Positions 26,902 through 28,474 of a stretch of DNA of 28,474 nt are shown here, piece after piece (position 1 is the stretch's first letter; each line of letters opens with the position of its first letter). Origin of the DNA: a virus. The notes beneath the pieces were generated by a model that was not told where the DNA came from, searched no databases, and was given only the letters and a program-made list of their open reading frames with translations. The translations under genes and the position numbers were made by a program. The DNA lies in the IMG/VR virus record IMGVR_UViG_3300034095_001209, positions 1-28,474 of that record, one strand, 5' to 3'.

Positions 26902-27756
26902 ATGAAGAAGTTTTTAGTGTATGAAATCAAAAACAATATAAACGGTAAATCTTATATCGGACAATATAGTGGATTATTATTTGATAAATATTTTGGGAGT
27001 GGAAAGTTGATTAAGTTGGCAATAAAAAAATACGGATTAGAAAATTTCTCTAAAACTATTTTAGAAGAGTGTTCTAATAAAGACGAGTTGAATGAAAAAG
27101 AAATTTTTTGGATTAATAAACTCAAAACAATTGAAAACGGTTATAATTTAACAGAAGGTGGTACAGGTGGAGACCTATCTGAATTTATTAAGTATGATGA
27201 GAATTGGGTTGAAAACCAAAGACGCTCAACAAAAAAGTATTGGGACAATATAAGTGATGATGAAAGAAAAATAAGAAGTGAAAATGTGTCTGGTGAGAAA
27301 AATGGAATGCATGGTAAAGACGGATTTTGGAAGGGTAAAAAAATGCATAAAGAAATAGTTAAAAAGCAATTAGATAATAGAAGAAGTTATAATAAAGAAC
27401 AGAACCCAAATTGGAAAGGGGGTTTAACTTACATCTATTGTGAATGTGGTAAAAGAATAGGTTACGGTCACACTCATTGTAACAAATGTAGACCTAGAAC
27501 TGAAAATAATAACCCATTTTTTGGTAAACAACATTCGGAAGAAACTAAAAAAATATTAAGTGAGAAAAGAAAAGGTAAAAAACCAACTAATATGACACAA
27601 GTCCAAATTGATGATATTGTTTATGAGAGTTTGGCGGAAGCCTCAAGACAAACAGGTATTCTATCATCAACCATTTTATGGAGATTAAAATCCAAAAATT
27701 CAAAATACGAAAACTATAAATCACACCCATCAATTAAAGCACCATTAAGTAATTAA
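26902..27756 (+). CDS. GIY-YIG homing endonuclease with NUMOD repeats and a thyA-like tail, 284 aa
   Basis: The nuclease domain has VYEIKNNINGKSYIGQ (Y-I-G at 18-20), a conserved EIFWINKL helix and GYNLTEGGTGG. Two NUMOD3-like motifs follow (GEKNGMHGKDGFWKG; NPFFGKQHSEETKKILSEKR). Between them lies a four-cysteine cluster (C180, C182, C193, C196), and a NUMOD1-like DNA-binding helix follows (VYESLAEASRQTGILSSTIL). This is the build of phage homing endonucleases that cut a specific site and spread by repair. The last 13 residues copy the ThyA C-terminus (YKSHPSIKAPLSN). It sits directly after thyA, its probable target. Confidence 0.92.
   Translation: MKKFLVYEIKNNINGKSYIGQYSGLLFDKYFGSGKLIKLAIKKYGLENFSKTILEECSNKDELNEKEIFWINKLKTIENGYNLTEGGTGGDLSEFIKYDENWVENQRRSTKKYWDNISDDERKIRSENVSGEKNGMHGKDGFWKGKKMHKEIVKKQLDNRRSYNKEQNPNWKGGLTYIYCECGKRIGYGHTHCNKCRPRTENNNPFFGKQHSEETKKILSEKRKGKKPTNMTQVQIDDIVYESLAEASRQTGILSSTILWRLKSKNSKYENYKSHPSIKAPLSN
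27715..27756 (+). repeat. Second copy of the thyA tail, at the end of the endonuclease gene
   Basis: The HPSIKAPL ending here is closer to the general ThyA consensus (HP-IKAP) than the one on thyA itself, which suggests that this copy is the displaced original tail. Confidence 0.8.
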
Positions 27757-27759
27757 ATT

Positions 27760-28377
27760 ATGAAATTAAACTCAAATATTCCGTCTTTTAAAGGACTTGT
27801 TAAAAAATCTTATTTTACTAAAAACATTGAAGACGATAAAGAGTTTTATAACGTTTATGTTTTTGGTATTCAATCTTGTGGTGGTCAAATACTTACCTTT
27901 CACGTTATGACAGATAATGGTATGTTAAGAAGTAGGGTACCGTTATCCGAAATCTATACTAAAATCCCAACAAATGATATCCCCTTCAATTTTAAACAAT
28001 TGTGGGATTGTTTCAGTGAAAACGTTTCTGTAATTGAATATGATTTTTTAGCGTTTCACAGAGCACAGATTGTTTTAAGAGACGGAACAAAAGTTTGGGG
28101 TACATATATGTTTACAGTTGATTGGTATAGTAATCCATATAGTGATGAACCATCTGATTATAAATGTGGGCATATATTTGAATCAGATGAGGGGTATTTA
28201 TTATGTCAACCAAACAATAGACTTTTTTGGAGGGATAGTAATTGGGTCACCAAATCACTACCTGAAGATTTAAAACAATTTAAAGTTGATACAGACTCAA
28301 TATCGGTTGAAAATCAATCCGATAGATGGGTGACTGAAGATAGTAATTCATTTTACTACGATATCAAAGAAAAATAA
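27760..28377 (+). CDS. Unknown phage protein, 205 aa
   Basis: The gene starts 3 nt after the endonuclease stop. The product has a strand-rich N-terminus (FYNVYVFGIQSCGGQILTFH), then RVPLSEIYTKIP and FLAFHRAQIVLRDGTKVWGT, and a PNNRLFWRDSNWVTKSLPED segment. By recollection, similar proteins are found in T4-like phages near nucleotide genes, but no function is known. No transmembrane segment or catalytic motif is visible. Its position suggests it once followed thyA directly, before the endonuclease gene was inserted. Confidence 0.7.
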   Translation: MKLNSNIPSFKGLVKKSYFTKNIEDDKEFYNVYVFGIQSCGGQILTFHVMTDNGMLRSRVPLSEIYTKIPTNDIPFNFKQLWDCFSENVSVIEYDFLAFHRAQIVLRDGTKVWGTYMFTVDWYSNPYSDEPSDYKCGHIFESDEGYLLCQPNNRLFWRDSNWVTKSLPEDLKQFKVDTDSISVENQSDRWVTEDSNSFYYDIKEK

Positions 28378-28427
28378 TGATTGGAATGGTTCTAATCTTC
28401 CTGATGGTGTTTATTATGGGGTTCTAA
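28377..28427 (+). CDS. Possible 16-aa hydrophobic micro-ORF
   Basis: A frame in TAATG overlap with the preceding stop encodes MIGMVLIFLMVFIMGF. It could be a single-span membrane micropeptide. The stop/start coupling is the same as for other real gene pairs here, but the length makes it uncertain. Confidence 0.25.
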   Translation: MIGMVLIFLMVFIMGF

Positions 28428-28472
28428 CAATAATAAAGAATAATTCGCTTCAGAATATTCCTTTTATTGTTA
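28428..28472 (+). terminator. Imperfect inverted repeat at the window end, possible terminator
   Basis: AACAATAATAAAG and, further on, CTTTTATTGTT can pair, with AATTC/GAATA near the loop, to form an AT-rich hairpin. There is no clean T run inside the window, so the call is tentative. Confidence 0.3.
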
Positions 28473-28474
28473 CA

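Noticed and set aside
1-28474. tRNA genes and CRISPR arrays
   Set aside because: No cloverleaf with a GGTTCGAATCC-like arm and no regularly spaced repeat series was recognised by eye on either strand.

Overview
The window reads as part of a large, AT-rich double-stranded DNA phage that infects a Bacteroidetes/Flavobacteria-type host. Genes are packed head to tail, with many ATGA or TAATG stop/start overlaps and many very small proteins. Several marker families are present: DUF3310 and DUF2452 proteins, a D12-class and a TSPPY-type DNA methyltransferase, an expanded thymidylate synthase next to a GIY-YIG homing endonuclease, thioredoxin and glutaredoxin. The host is indicated by several upstream boxes of the form TAnnTTTG, three of them with TTTG about 18-20 nt earlier, which is the Bacteroidetes primary-sigma promoter. 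A Bacteroidetes Hc1-type histone H1-like protein and a type II (eukaryote-like) glutamine synthetase agree with this. No capsid, tail, polymerase or rRNA gene is visible, so the phage assignment rests on gene style and families.

Layout: 1-1353 holds small plus-strand genes (gene tail, Hc1-like protein, membrane protein, three overlapping unknowns). 1334-4277 has a minus-strand unknown sharing its start bases with a phage dnaJ, a small membrane protein, a HELQH zinc-peptidase-like protein and a secreted basic peptide. 4397-8902 has a D12 methylase, a leucine-rich/WCT-motif protein, a small unknown, a PcfJ-like protein and a small basic protein. 8984-11040 is an operon of type II glutamine synthetase, an unknown, thioredoxin and glutaredoxin. 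11067-13074 is minus strand (three unknowns). 13333-19711 is a long plus-strand run: a second WCT protein, unknowns, DUF2452, then an accessory cassette with a 137-bp near-perfect direct repeat and a recurring MTNNKQQ leader, then DUF3310 and a DNA methyltransferase. 19743-22814 carries an SGNH-like hydrolase, a peptidoglycan-binding-like protein and a DHH-SET fusion. 22973-23921 is a protein-free stretch of about 950 nt, bracketed by a promoter and a terminator and full of hairpins: a giant structured non-coding RNA. 23968-28377 has small genes, a zincin-like protein, a tagged 99-aa protein, thymidylate synthase, a GIY-YIG endonuclease and an unknown.

Two regulatory classes can be read. Host-like TATATTTG boxes precede the D12 methylase, the PcfJ-like gene, several small genes and the large RNA, often only 4-15 nt before the start codon. 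A second box, TATTTATA, lies in the same orientation 3-29 nt before about ten other genes and may be a phage-encoded (late) promoter. Many of the second-class genes begin with a short lysine-hydrophobic leader containing an (I/L)-x-E tripeptide, like the capsid-targeting leaders of T4-type phages. The best candidates for an undescribed system are therefore the giant RNA and a possible set of co-regulated, capsid-packaged cargo proteins (leucine-rich/WCT proteins, SGNH-like hydrolase, peptidoglycan-binding-like protein, DHH-SET fusion). A third notable structure is the thymidylate synthase tail duplicated at the end of the adjacent homing endonuclease.
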